Shown here one piece after another: positions 49,882 to 61,344 of a stretch of DNA of 64,000 bases (within the stretch, counting starts at the first letter, position 1; each line of letters begins with the position of its first letter). A model generated the notes under the pieces. It had not been told where the DNA came from. It saw nothing but the letters and a program-made list of their open reading frames with translations, and searched no databases. Origin of the DNA: Brachynemurus nebulosus (lineage: Eukaryota; Arthropoda; Insecta; Neuroptera; Myrmeleontidae); assembly GCA_035578155.1 (NCBI GenBank), contig JAPWDM010000014.1, positions 6,808,001 to 6,872,000 on the forward strand. Reading direction: 5' to 3'. A program made the translations under genes and the position numbers.

Positions 49882-50254
49882 TACGTATATGATATAAACG
49901 ATCGAAATATGTATATAATTTTTTACTTTTATGTTCTAGATGAAAAAGATTAATGGAAACTTTCAGAAAATTCACCTGTATAAGAATATATATATGATAT
50001 AAGCGATCGAAATGTGTACATATTTTTACTTTAATATTCTAGGTGAAAAAGGTTACGACAGTTTACAATTAATTATCAATTAGGTATCTGTAATAATGTT
50101 AAGATTGCCTTTCTCGTTTTTGAGTAAGCTGGATAAATAATACATCAAAAAAGGTTTCTAGAGGGAAGAGTAGATTTACTAGCTTCACATAATATAGAAA
50201 ACATACCTCTTTCAAAACCTACTTTAAATTTAGACTTAATAATTCATTTAAAAA

Positions 50255-51200
50255 TGTAATTTCATTATTTGACTTTATTTGGCGTTAAACCTCAATATTA
50301 AGACCAGCAAAAAACAAATTTTTTAACCAATCTTCAACACGTCGACCGGTTTCGGTGTCTCAAAACACTATTATAAAAACAAGAATATAAAAATCAATAA
50401 AATAATAATAAAAAATGAAAAATTTAAAAAAATTTTTTTTTCTTCATAAACAAAAGAAACTAAAAACCTTTTAGTTTGGATCAAAACCAATCAAATCGAA
50501 CAATGTCAAATATAGCAACTCGTTGGTTGCAAAAAAGGAAAGACGTACATCACTAAAAATGATATACGAAAACGGAAATGTGAAACAACAAAAAAACATT
50601 TGAAGACCAAACTTGCAATAGAGAACAGAAAAAGTAAAAAAAGAAACGAAAAATCATTTTTAGAAAAAAAACATCTGTTAAAGCCACAAATCGCCTTATG
50701 AATCACCTACTCAAATTAGTTACAATTAGCCACAAATAAGGCGATATGTGGCTTTTACAGATGATTTCTTTTTTCTAAAAATGATTTTTTTCTAAAAATG
50801 ATTTTTCGTTTCTTCTTTTACTTTTTCTGTTCTCTATTGCAAGTTTGGTCTTCAGATGTTTTTTTGTTGTTTCACATTTCCGTTTTCGTATATCATTTTT
50901 AGTGACGTACGTATTTCCTTTTTTGCAACCAACGAATTGCTATATTTGACATTGTTTGATTTGATTGGTTTTGATCCAAACTAAAAGGTTTTTAGTTTCT
51001 TTTGTTCATGAAGAAATCTTTTAAATTTTTTCATTTTTTATTATTATTTTATTGATTTTTATATTCTTGTCTTGATAATGGTGTTTTGAGACACCGAAAC
51101 CGATCGTCTTGTTGAAGATTGGTTAAAAAATTCTGTTTGGTTTTTTGCTGGTCTTAATATTGCGGTTTATCGCCCAATAAAGTCAAATAATGAAATTACA
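50255..51200. repeat. 946-bp near-perfect foldback palindrome
   Basis: Left arm (50255-50699) and right arm (50739-51200) are reverse complements over nearly their whole length, with few substitutions and small indels, around a ~39-bp spacer. Matching landmarks are TGTAATTTCATTATTTGACT at the edges, 'tgtttgaga..acaccgaaaccg', 'ggttttgatccaaactaaaa', 'gtgaaacaacaaaaaaac' and 'gccacaaatcgcctta'. An 8-bp TTTAAAAA lies next to each edge, with an extra AG on the right, a possible target duplication. No protein-coding frame is convincing. Confidence 0.9.
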
Positions 51201-51416
51201 AGTTTAAAAAATTTTTTGGCGAAAATAGAGGTAACAATTTATTTATCATTTAAAAATATTCAAAACTTTTGTTTGGAAAAATTACATGCAAGTAAATAGA
51301 TTCCATAGGTTATAAGAAATCATGTACCCGTTAGGACAAATTTTAGACTATAAGCATTTCGTTTTTGTTTACATAATTATAACCAAGGTTGCTGCGAATA
51401 AAATATCTTAAGACAT

Positions 51417-51470
51417 TTGCAGATGTGGATGTAGATTCAGATGTGGATGCGAATGCAGATGCGGATTTAA
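51417..51470 (+). repeat. GATGTG/GATGCG hexamer-like minisatellite
   Basis: About eight units of gat(g/t)(c/t)(g/a), e.g. 'gatgtggatgtagattcaga', then 'gatgtggatgcgaatgcaga'. One + frame reads alternating Asp-Val/Asp-Ala but is not part of a longer ORF. Confidence 0.7.
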
Positions 51471-51487
51471 AAAAAATAATAATCATA

Positions 51488-52067
51488 CACGGAGAGAAAA
51501 TTCATAGAAAAATTACTGTGCTCAGCACTACAATCGACGTGTAAAAGGCGAACATATTCAATTTTGTACGGTAAAAATATAAAAATTATAATTAATCATA
51601 GAAAATTTAAAGGATAGAATGTTCTTTCCGTAATATTAGCTCCGAAAAAGTTGTAAAACAGCACAGTAAAAAGTTCCATTCCCGACAAAAAAACATTTTT
51701 TAATTGTTTTTCTTACAAAAATTACCATGCTGTCTTATAATATTTCAAATGCTATCTGCTAATAGTAGAAAGAAAGAAAGAGAAGGTATCAACGCTGTCA
51801 CATAGCGAAGCAGGCTGCAGAAGGCATCAACACAATCATACATGAAGGTCACATAGCCAGGCTGGTGTGGCAAGTAACATAGCCAGGCTGGTCACTGCTG
51901 GTGTGGTGTGGTGTGGTGTGCAAACAGTATTCATTAGAATGTCTTATAGGACGGTCACCTGTTATCGTAAAATATTTTTTACTTTGGCCGTCAATCGCAC
52001 ACGCATTATAAGAGCGCATTTTTTCTGAAATTTTATCTACAAAAATTATATGATTTTTCTCTCCGTG
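51488..52067. mobile_element. TA-flanked MITE with CACGGAGAGAAAA ends, 580 bp
   Basis: The left end CACGGAGAGAAAATTCATAG and the right end inverted CACGGAGAGAAAAATCATAT match well and are flanked by TA on both sides, as in Tc1/mariner-type elements. Inside (51780-51930) are short tandem repeats: 'catagccaggctggt' twice and (GTGTG)n. No ORF. Confidence 0.65.
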
Positions 52068-52074
52068 TAGACGA

Positions 52075-52790
52075 AGTTTCTTTTTTTTCGTGAATATATC
52101 TTTTCTAATTTTATGACTCTGTTTCGGAATTCCAATTTTTTCGCATCGTGGGGCTCCCTAGAACCTGTGCGCCTCTATAAGCAATTGCCTAGTTTGCCTA
52201 CTTAGAAAAGCAATCTTGAAGAGTAATTAGTCAAAATACCACAATGATTACAAACATCTAAACTAAAAACAGTACGAATTAAATAAAATTACTCCCTGAA
52301 TTACTACTTCCTTTAATATAATATACCTACCTATGATGTGTGAATTGCGTAAATTAGCGTAATATTTTCTCTTCATCGTTAAACTTCAACTTTTTCAAAG
52401 TATCTATTTAAATTTCTTGTCGACGGAATACATTGTATAAAAGTTGACGTAATATAATCTTTAGTTTGACAGTTCATGCCTATATAAATTTTGAGCGTTT
52501 TGACATTATGTGATATAAAGTATTTGAATTATATTAGTTAATAAAATTTTACTGCTAAGTATACCTATCTCATTATGATAAGAATTACTTAAACGATATT
52601 TTTTACACCTATTTTATAAACCGGTATATGCGCTTTAAGCGAGGTCATATCTGTATAGGTAAAGTATGTCTTTATATCCATAAGTTTTCGTATGTAAATT
52701 ATTTATCGCAATGATATCCAAACTTTTATGAGTATGGACCCACTATAAAAGCTGTTAATTTTTCGCGACCGACAATAAAAGGTAAAGCTA
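52075..52790. other. AT-rich DNA, no gene seen
   Basis: No coding frames or repeat boundaries recognised. Confidence 0.5.
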
Positions 52791-52794
52791 CCTC

Positions 52795-52990
52795 TGTCGC
52801 AGCATCTGCATCACATAACGAATTTACAAAGACTCGATACACTGATGGATGTCGTATAAAAATCTATATCGATCTAAAATGGTTTAGTTCCCTAATCGTG
52901 TAAAAATTTTGAAAATCGGTTGAGTAATTTATTTTCGGAGCCCTTGGGAGAGATGCGAAGACCATGGCGGAGCTCATATAATGTCACATA
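52795..52990 (+). repeat. Repeat family 'P', isolated end
   Basis: 'tgtcgcagcatctgcatca', 'aacgaatttacaaa', 'taaaatggtttagttccctaa', 'gaaaatcggttgag' and 'gagctcatataatgt' parallel the first ~200 bp of copy 2 at 24370. Confidence 0.6.
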
Positions 52991-53385
52991 TAACCAAGAT
53001 CATTTGATTGAATAGTATATTATACTGTACAGGTTAGTCAGTTTCGCTAGTTTTTTGGTCCCAATTTTTAAATGCATATACAATATAACTCAGTGTATAA
53101 CTCAGTGGCGTAAAATCTAATTATTAAATTTAAATGTTGAATGCCCCTTGTAGAATGTCAGAAGTGCCCTAAAAACTGCTCTCCTCCATGTCTCCTCGGA
53201 ATTCACTAAAAGAGATCCCAGGCACTTATGTCTCAGAAAGAACAATGCCTCACACGGAAATAAAATATGGGACGAGGATTCGTCCTCCAGTCTCTCAGAT
53301 AAAGAGTTCTCTTTCCTAGTCCCATGATAGAAAGGAGCCTATTCAGGACATTATGCCCAGTAAGCAATCCTGTTAGACGGCTTAA

Positions 53386-54246
53386 GGGGGACCACTAGTG
53401 TGACCGCCTGAAAAAAAGGTGATCTTTGGAAATTTTTTTAAAGAAAACTACTATATGGAATGTTTTTAGTGATATATTTGTTGATATATAATAAATTCAT
53501 GATAAAATTTGTCGACAAAAAAATTGAAAATTCAGTGAATTATTTACGATTCCCCCCACTGTTGCAGTGATAGCGACTTTTACAGTGCCTAAAATTAAAA
53601 AAACCAAAAAGCCTATTAAATTAGAAGGTATTATCCAAGCCATGAACCTCAATTGAAAAAAAAGCTGAAATATAATAAAATGGCAGAACTTTTAAAAAAA
53701 AGTTTCAAGTTGGAATGGCACAAAATTTTGCATGAAAATTTGATGCTTTTTGGCCTGCAAAAATTACATTTTTTACTAGAACGGAAAACTGGAGGCTCAT
53801 GCCAAGAAGAAACATATATAAAAAAACTGAAATAAGAATCAAATCGATCGAATGATTTGTCTTCGAGTTATAACTGCAGCAAATTTGAAAAAGGTAGTTT
53901 TTCTTTACCTTACCTTTTAGCTTTAATTACTGAGAATTTTTACTAAAATTATTTACGATGTACTCACTATAACAGTAATAGTAAAACTAGATGAGTCGTT
54001 TAAATGTGCCAGGGTCTAGCTGCTCCACAACATGTGATTGGCAGCCATGTCCAGAAACTCCCGAATTACCAACCTTCATACATATCTGAATACCTCAAAG
54101 TTAACAATGAATATCAGTATCCGTTCTTCACATGGCTGTAAATATTTGAAATTTTAGTATGTCATTTTTATTTTTAAAGATATAGACTATCGAAACATGC
54201 AAAAATATTTTCAAATTTCTTTAAAATGTCACACTAGAGGTCCCCC
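53386..54246. mobile_element. TTAA-flanked element 'T', copy B (861 bp)
   Basis: Exact TTAA on both sides (53382-53385, 54247-54250). The left end GGGGGACCACTAGTGTGACC and the right end inverted GGGGGACCTCTAGTGTGACA differ by two or three bases. The interior aligns with copy A at 32155-32760 plus an extra ~230 bp (53880-54120). The insertion split a LINE coding sequence. Confidence 0.85.
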
Positions 54247-54278
54247 TTAACTGTACCCTGCTTAGTGAAAGTAACTCG

Positions 54279-54348
54279 TTTTTTTTTTGTTTTTTTTGTT
54301 TTTTTTTTTTTTGTTTTTTTTTTTTTGTTTTTTTTTTTTTTTTTTTTA
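54279..54348. repeat. Poly-T tract interrupted by single G
   Basis: About 70 bp of T with G every 7-15 bases. On the minus strand it reads as an A-rich, poly-Lys-coding stretch in frame with the LINE relic. It may be a short A-rich insertion or slippage expansion. Confidence 0.9.
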
Positions 54349-55027
54349 AGCTAGGCGAAGCTATAAGTTTTCGGGCCTGTCTAGCAGTTTCATATACTTT
54401 CCAGAGATGAGCATGTTGTGTTGCAGCGCAGTCATTCACAGCCCATTTCATTCTCTGAAATGATATCCCCAAAGCTGGTTCTGGACCTGTCAAAGGTTGA
54501 GTTGAGCTCTGTTTAGCTAGTTCATCTCATTTCCACTTATTCCGATGTGACCCGGTACCCACGCTAAGGTGACTGGGCAGTGGACTGAAAACTGAAATTT
54601 CAAAGCTTAATTATTATCTGACAATACGGTATTTGACTGTATTCAAAATTTGTTTTAAATGTTGAATAATTTATTATCCTCAAATATATTCAATTTTAGT
54701 AGTGACAAATAAAAATATTCTTTTAGTTATTTAAAAATTCGATTTCGAAAATTATAAATTTTTAGCCTTCATTTAAATGATTAAAAACGCAGTGATATTT
54801 GAAAATGACGTCATTTTTTAATAGCAGATCTTATTACTTAGTTACGGTTTGTCTATGACAAATTGAATTTTCATTGTGACATTTTTACAATTCTAATTGA
54901 CCAAGAGAAGTTGTTTTTCTTTGTAATTTATTTTGAACTTTTTGGTTTCCAATTAATTTTGCACTCAAAAAAGTGTCTATGAAGCTAGCCCCGCCAAGTC
55001 ATGACCCCGCGATCCCACTTAGGCTAT

Positions 55028-55670
55028 ATTTTTTTGCTATTTTTTTGCTATTTTTTTACCAACGAATTGATTTTTTTGCCACAACCGTTCCCGAGATAAA
55101 ATGGGGGGGCTGACTTAAGTCTGAAGTCAGTCCCGCCACCCTTATATCTCCGGACCTGGTGTACTTACTCAAATGAAATTTACGGGATATTTTTTTGCTA
55201 TTTTTTTGCTATTTTTTTACCAACGAATTAATTTTTTTGCCGCAGCCGTTACCGAGATACAATGGTGGGGCTGACTTATATCTGAAGTCAGCCCCGCCAC
55301 CCCTATATCTCCGAACCTGCTGCACTTATTTAAATAAAATTTACGGGATATTTTTTTGCTATTTTTTTGCTATTTTTTTACCAACGAATTAATTTTTTTG
55401 CCACAGCCGTTGCCGAGATACAATGGCGGAGATGACTTAAGTCTGAAGTCAGCCCCGCCACCCCTATATCTCCGGACCTGATGTACTTACTCAAATGAAA
55501 TTTACGGGATACTTTTTTGCTATTTTTTTGCTATTTTTTTACCAACAAATTAATTTTTTTGCCACAGCCGTTACCGAGATACAATGGCGGGGCTGACTTA
55601 AATCTAAAACCGGTGTAAACACCACAATATCTCCGGATCTGTTGCACTTATCTAAATGAAATTTGCGGGA
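55028..55670 (+). repeat. Left arm of foldback: four tandem ~160-bp units
   Basis: Units end near 55187, 55347, 55508 and 55670. Each holds 'tttttttgctatttttttgc', 'ccaacgaatt', 'ttgccacagccgttnccgag', a self-complementary block around CTGACTTAAGTCTGAAGTCAG, 'cgccacccctatatctcc' and 'acttactcaaatgaaattta'. The last unit differs: its hairpin block is replaced by 'taaaaccggtgtaaacacc'. The 65-aa frame at 55195-55392 is a translation of the repeat. Confidence 0.9.
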
Positions 55671-56035
55671 TATTTTTTTAATAATTAGTCGCTATTCTAA
55701 CAGTTGATTTGGACAGGAACAAAAGTAGACAATGCAGATCTCTTTTTCATTAATAATCAATTTCAATTTGTAAATGACTTAATAAAATCCAATATAGTTT
55801 TTATACTATGTCATTATTATTATGACAGTTTAACTTCATGTTTTCTTTACAATTTTTAAAAGAAATATTTTTTAGTTTCCTAAAATTGTTGACAATTTTT
55901 TTCTTATTAAAAGTTTTCCTAGTTTTTTTAAGTATTATAAGACCTTAAACTGTATTTTAAAGGTGGGTTCTTATTTCCTGTTGATTTATTCTAACCTAAA
56001 AAAATTACACTTAATTGTTTTGAGAAACAGCACAT

Positions 56036-56575
56036 GTGGCACATGTGGATATTTTAATAAGCATGCGTATAAACATTTTAGCATCCTGTCGTTGTAGAAG
56101 CCAGTTGACATGCGTGTTGTCAAGATCATCTGAAGACGACGATATATTGGCTGAATTTCATATCCTCATAGGATCGGGCGAAAATTGCGGCCCTAGTTAT
56201 CTTCGGGGAGCCGAACGAAAAGATTTAACCAAACAGGTTAATGAGATTGGTTCAGTTGAGCAACTCAGGTCGAAAATCGCTAGAGACAACATGAAACCCG
56301 GAGACTCAAAGCCGCCGATGTTGCGAAGTAGCGTAGTAATGCACTCTGCATTAAAGGAATACCGTCAATCAACTTTGTTGCATAAAGACCCAATTAAAGC
56401 TCTTGAAAAAATGAAACTCACTATGCATGCCAATGTTATCAAAGATATTGGACAGTTTCCATTTTTTGTTGAATACTTCACAAATGAACAAATCCATACT
56501 TATAAAAGTATAAGCCGATTATATGGTGGTACCATCTATGTAGATGCAGACTCAAGTTACGTTTCAAAGATATAG
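56036..56575 (+). pseudogene. MULE/NOF-like transposase, N-terminal part
   Basis: The frame is open for 179 codons; the first in-frame ATG is at 56063 (residue 10), and an upstream GTG is not a credible start. Features typical of insect MULE/NOF-type transposases are a basic LRGAERKDLTKQ segment (56-67), ARDNMKPGDSKPPML (83-97), ALEKMKLTM..NVIKDIGQFPFFV (123-148), EQIHTYKS (153-160) and GGTIYVDADSSYVSKI (164-179). In the family the Asp in the last motif (here D170) is the first DDE catalytic residue. A stop follows at once, and the remaining DDE and zinc-binding parts are not in the element. It may act as a truncated DNA-binding protein or be dead; the family assignment is by motif memory only. 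Confidence 0.7.
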
Positions 56576-56957
56576 TTAATCCGCCATCTTGTGGTGCCTG
56601 CCATATTGAATTTAAAATGACGGCACATAAATAATTGTATTCTACTTGTAACACCCTTTCATTTGATATCCATATTAAGAGAGTTGCAAAAGAGGTAATC
56701 AGTCATTTGCCGTAATGGCCACCATGTTTGAATCCACCATAATACCGAAAGCACAACTTTGTACTGCCATTAAAATCAAAGGTTTGTGCAAAATTTCAGC
56801 ATAACTAGATATCGGTAAGTATTCGAGAATCGATTTTCAGATAAGGCCGGATAGTTTTACTAAAAGCTTATAATAATACTTTACGGGAGTGGAGTACAGC
56901 ATACAAGGGAGTGGAATTCGCAATGCCAAATCAACTGTTAGAATAGCGACTAATTAG

Positions 56958-57765
56958 TAAAAAAATATCCCGCAAATTTCATTTAGATAAGTGCAACAGA
57001 TCCGGAGATATTGTGGTGGTTACACCGGTTTTAGATTTAAGTCAGCCCCGCCATTATATCTCGGTAACGGCTGCGGCAAAAAAATTTTTTCGTTGGAAAA
57101 AAATAACAAAAAAATAGCAAAAAGATATCCCGTAAATTTAATTTGAATAAGTACAGCAGGTCCGGAGATATAGGGATGGCGGGGCTGACTTCAGACTTAA
57201 GTCAGCTCCGCCATTGTATCTCGGTAACGGCTGTGGCAAAAAAATTAATTCGTTGGTAAAAAAATAGCAAAAAAATAGCAACAAAATATCCCGTAAATTT
57301 CATTTGAGTAAGTACATCAGGTCCGGAGATATAGGGGTGGCGGGGCTGACTTCAGACTTAAGTCAGCTCCGCCATTGTATCTCGGCAACGGCTGTGGCAA
57401 AAAAATTAATTCGTTGGTAAAAAAATAGCAAAAAAATAGCAAAAAAATATCCCGTAAATTTTATTTAAATAAGTGCAGCAGGTTCGAAGATATAGGGGTG
57501 GCGGGGCTGACTTCAGATATAAGTCAGCCCCACCATTGTATCTCGATAACGGCTGCGGCAAAAAAATCAATTCTTTGGTAAAAAAATAGCAAAAAAATAT
57601 CCCGTAAATTTCATTTGAATAAGTACACCAGGTCCGGAGATATAGGGGTGGCGGGGCTGACTTCAGACTTAAGTCAGCCCCCCCCATTTTATCTCGGGAA
57701 CGGTTGTGGCAAAAAAATCAATTCGTTGGTAAAAAAATAGCAAAAAAATAGCAAAAAAATATAGC
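56958..57765 (-). repeat. Right arm of foldback: five tandem ~160-bp units
   Basis: Unit boundaries (ATATCCCGTAAATTT) fall near 57125, 57286, 57447 and 57598; the fourth unit is about 10 bp shorter because one 'aaaaaaatagc' copy is missing. Hairpin blocks are GGCGGGGCTGACTT, a 7-nt loop, then AAGTCAGC(C/T)CCGCC. The innermost unit matches the aberrant innermost unit of the left arm ('ggttacaccggttttaga'), so unit order is mirrored. The frames 57406-57687 and 57669-57875 are translations of the repeat. Confidence 0.9.
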
Positions 57766-57829
57766 CTAAGTGGGATCGCGGGGTCATGACTTGGCGGGGT
57801 TAGCTTCATAGACACCTCAAAAAAGATTG

Positions 57830-59020
57830 ATGGAAGGAATACATCGTCACTTAATACGTAAAATATCCTTATCAACTTGTTTTAAATATTATGTTAAAAA
57901 TGCTTTTATTTTTTACTACAATTTTAAAGTTACGTTTTCTTAAAGTGCATTTAATACTTGTAGAGCTTCATGAAAATCTTACGATGATGATAAATAAAGA
58001 AGATAACAAAGTAGAAAGTCGTAAATACTACTAAAACTGAGCATGATGACTGCTGAATATTGTGTACAAATTTGAAACAGTGTGACAGGTGTTGACATGA
58101 ATGAAAGCGACATCTGTTTGAGTTAAATCGTGACGTCATTGCATACGTCACTACGCCAAGTCGTTTTTTCCCGCCAATTTGTTCATTTAAAATTGAACAA
58201 TGGTTTTTTTGAAGATTTTTAAAAAATTAACAAAAATGAACTAATTTATATGTAAGAACAAAGCATTTAGAATCATTTCTCAATTGCAGTCAAGTACCCT
58301 ATTGTGCTGCTTGGTGGTATTTTTCAAACATCTTAACCATTTGTTTTCGCCAGTTATTTTGTAGGTATATATACTATATATTTGTATAGTTTTTTCTAAA
58401 ACAAAAGAAAACATTTCATATACATGACATAATTTAAAGAATGTTAAAATCTAAAACAACAACAAAGAATTAAGTTCTATATATTGAAACTAATCTTTAT
58501 AAAACCAACGAAAATAGCGCATATTGTACATAAGCTCATATATACGGTGTTGAAAATTTAGCGTTTTCCACTTCCTGTCTTTTTTTCCCTTTTATACTTA
58601 TTTTACAGCATTCATATTTAAATGGTGCTGTGTGAGAGAGAGATGGAACTTTCGCTGTACGAGCTTTAATACTTATATGACATACGTATATATATGAAGA
58701 AAACCCGTACGTTCAACCGTAATATATTTCTATATTCTTTTAACAGTATGACGTGTTTTATTATAAATAGAATAATTTTACGTCCAATATTCCAATGTCC
58801 AATGACCATCTGTTCTAAATTGATTTACTATTAGTGAAATTTATTGCGCGGCGCAGCAACTCTTGCAAAATAACCAATTTTTCCCCTTATTACCATACCG
58901 CTAATTCCTTTAATTTTTATCTAACAGGTATTCAACCGATTTTCCCCCAAAAAAATTGTTTTTCTTAATTCGACACCATTCTGTAGAAAGTCAGTGAATC
59001 CAGAAAATCCTACAACATTC
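57830..59020. other. AT-rich DNA, no gene seen
   Basis: No coding frames or repeat boundaries recognised; the frame at 57951-58151 (minus) is not recognisable. Confidence 0.5.
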
Positions 59021-59027
59021 ACTGGAA

Positions 59028-59110
59028 CAGCGGTTTCCAAAGTTTTGCGTCGATGGGCTAGATTATAAATACCAAAATTTTAGAGGACCAAAAAATTAAA
59101 ATTATAAAAT
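59028..59110 (+). repeat. hAT-like end fragment
   Basis: CAGCGGTTTCCAAAGTTTTG followed by 'gatgggctaga' resembles the hAT CAGTGGTTCCCAAA end. No partner end or target duplication was found. Confidence 0.4.
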
Positions 59111-59168
59111 AAGAAAGAACAAAAAGAAAAAATATGTTTGTTTACTTAAATTGTAATTACAGTTTTAA

Positions 59169-59293
59169 AGGGGACCACTAGCGTGACATTTTTAAAAAAT
59201 TGAAAAAAAATTTTTTTGCATGTTTTGATAGTCTATACCTTTATAATATCTGATTTTTTTCAATTTTTTAAAAATGTCACACTAGTGGTGTGA
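59169..59293. mobile_element. TTAA element 'T', copy C (two right ends folded back)
   Basis: After TTAA (59165-59168) comes AGGGGACCACTAGCGTGACA, followed by sequence that is the inverse of the right end of copies A and B ('tttttttgcatgttttgatagtctatacctttata'). It then returns as 'ttcaattttttaaaaatgtcacactagtggt' without the final CCCC-TTAA. The copy thus consists of the same end in both orientations, with the second end truncated. Confidence 0.65.
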
Positions 59294-59684
59294 CATTTTT
59301 AAAAAATTCTGAATTAATCATTCCATTTCTCTTTTTTTTCCTTCAAATCTTGGAGCTGTAAGTGATGAACAAGGGGAACGGTTTCACCAGGATATAAAAA
59401 GCCTTGAAGAACCCTTTAAGGTGGTTGAGTTACAGCTATGTTAGGAGATTACTGTTGGCGTTTAAAGCACCAAGATAGGTACTTTCAAAATATTTTTCAT
59501 TTTTTTTCTGTACAGTATGTTTTAACCATATGTTTTATATTTTAATGGGTGCAAATATTTTAATGATAAATTTTGTTGACGGTTTTGCTCGAATTATAGT
59601 TTAAATAAATTATAATAATTTTTCATTATTAAATAAAATAATGTATATACTGAAACTTTACTTTTAATTATTTTTTACTAATAG

Positions 59685-59685
<1 letters not shown>

Positions 59686-59762
<77 letters not shown>
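59686..59762. repeat. (TA)n microsatellite, ~77 bp
   Basis: Plain TA repeat not obviously embedded in family P. Confidence 0.95.
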
Positions 59763-59766
<4 letters not shown>

Positions 59767-59877
59767 TATCGTGCCTAAAAAACAGTACGTGATAGAAAAA
59801 AAGTGTGCATATATTCTTATTGAGTAATGTGTATGAATGAATAAACAAGAAACATTAAAGTGGGTACTTAATTTTTA

Positions 59878-60275
<398 letters not shown>

Positions 60276-60467
60276 AGGAGATATTTGATATGGATTATCC
60301 ATATACTATATTTCGTTACTGAAGTCAAATAACGACTTATAGAGTTAATATGTACATACATATATGTATGTAGTAAGATACTATATACATATTCCTCAAA
60401 GACCTATGCATGTACCATTGATATATGAATACTATTCATATATTCATGGCATGTACATAACTACGAA

Positions 60468-60518
60468 ATAAAAAAGTCGCCAAGTGCAAGTTGTACTTGC
60501 GCCAATAGTGTTCCGTAC
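60468..60518 (-). repeat. 3' end scrap of the widespread insect repeat
   Basis: Inverted, it reads CTTGTACGGAACACTATTGG then CGCAAGTACAACTTGCACTT then GGCGACTTTTT, the family end with the CACTTGGC signature. The same end is at 22040-22075 on the + strand. Confidence 0.55.
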
Positions 60519-60560
60519 AAGCAGTGATTATTATAGATTTAATGTAATATGTAGCATATA

Positions 60561-61338
<778 letters not shown>

Positions 61339-61344
61339 TTTATA

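Larger units (their letters stand above)
53150..54580 (-). pseudogene. LINE ORF2 3' end (RNase H + C-terminal region), broken
   Basis: On the minus strand from ~54580 the sequence encodes VTLAWVPGHIGISGNE, the conserved RNase H C-terminal motif of R1/LOA/I-type non-LTR elements. A small deletion shifts frame, then DELAKQSSTQPLTGPEPALG follows. After an A-rich insertion (54279-54348) come LSLSRVQ, the TTAA element (53386-54246), and then TGLLTGHNVLNRLLSIMGL in a frame that fits if the insert and one TTAA are removed. A further frameshift leads to DESSSHILFPCEA and EETWRRAVFRALL, the usual C-terminal segment with HxxxxC. Reverse transcriptase and endonuclease are absent. Clade assignment is tentative. 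Confidence 0.85.
54973..57815 (+). mobile_element. Foldback element of MULE/NOF type, 2,843 bp, complete
   Basis: CTCAAAAAA flanks both sides exactly (54964-54972, 57816-57824): a 9-bp target duplication as made by MULE and Drosophila FB elements. Termini start GTGTCTATGAAGCTA, followed by 'ccccgccaagtcatgacccc'. Left arm 54973-55713 and right arm 56926-57815 are inverted repeats, each built of tandem ~160-bp units. Between them, about 1.2 kb contains one ORF resembling the N-terminal half of a MULE/NOF transposase. The exact target duplication and still-similar arms suggest a fairly recent insertion. The encoded protein stops after the first catalytic Asp, so this copy probably depends on a full-length relative for movement. 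Confidence 0.9.

Noticed and set aside
51780..51930. Short GT-rich and 'catagccaggctggt' repeats suspected as a CRISPR-like array
   Set aside because: Only two or three irregular copies without regular spacers, in a eukaryotic MITE.
55195..55392. Frames in the foldback arms (also 57406-57687 and 57669-57875)
   Set aside because: They repeat with the ~160-bp unit and reflect the array, not a protein.
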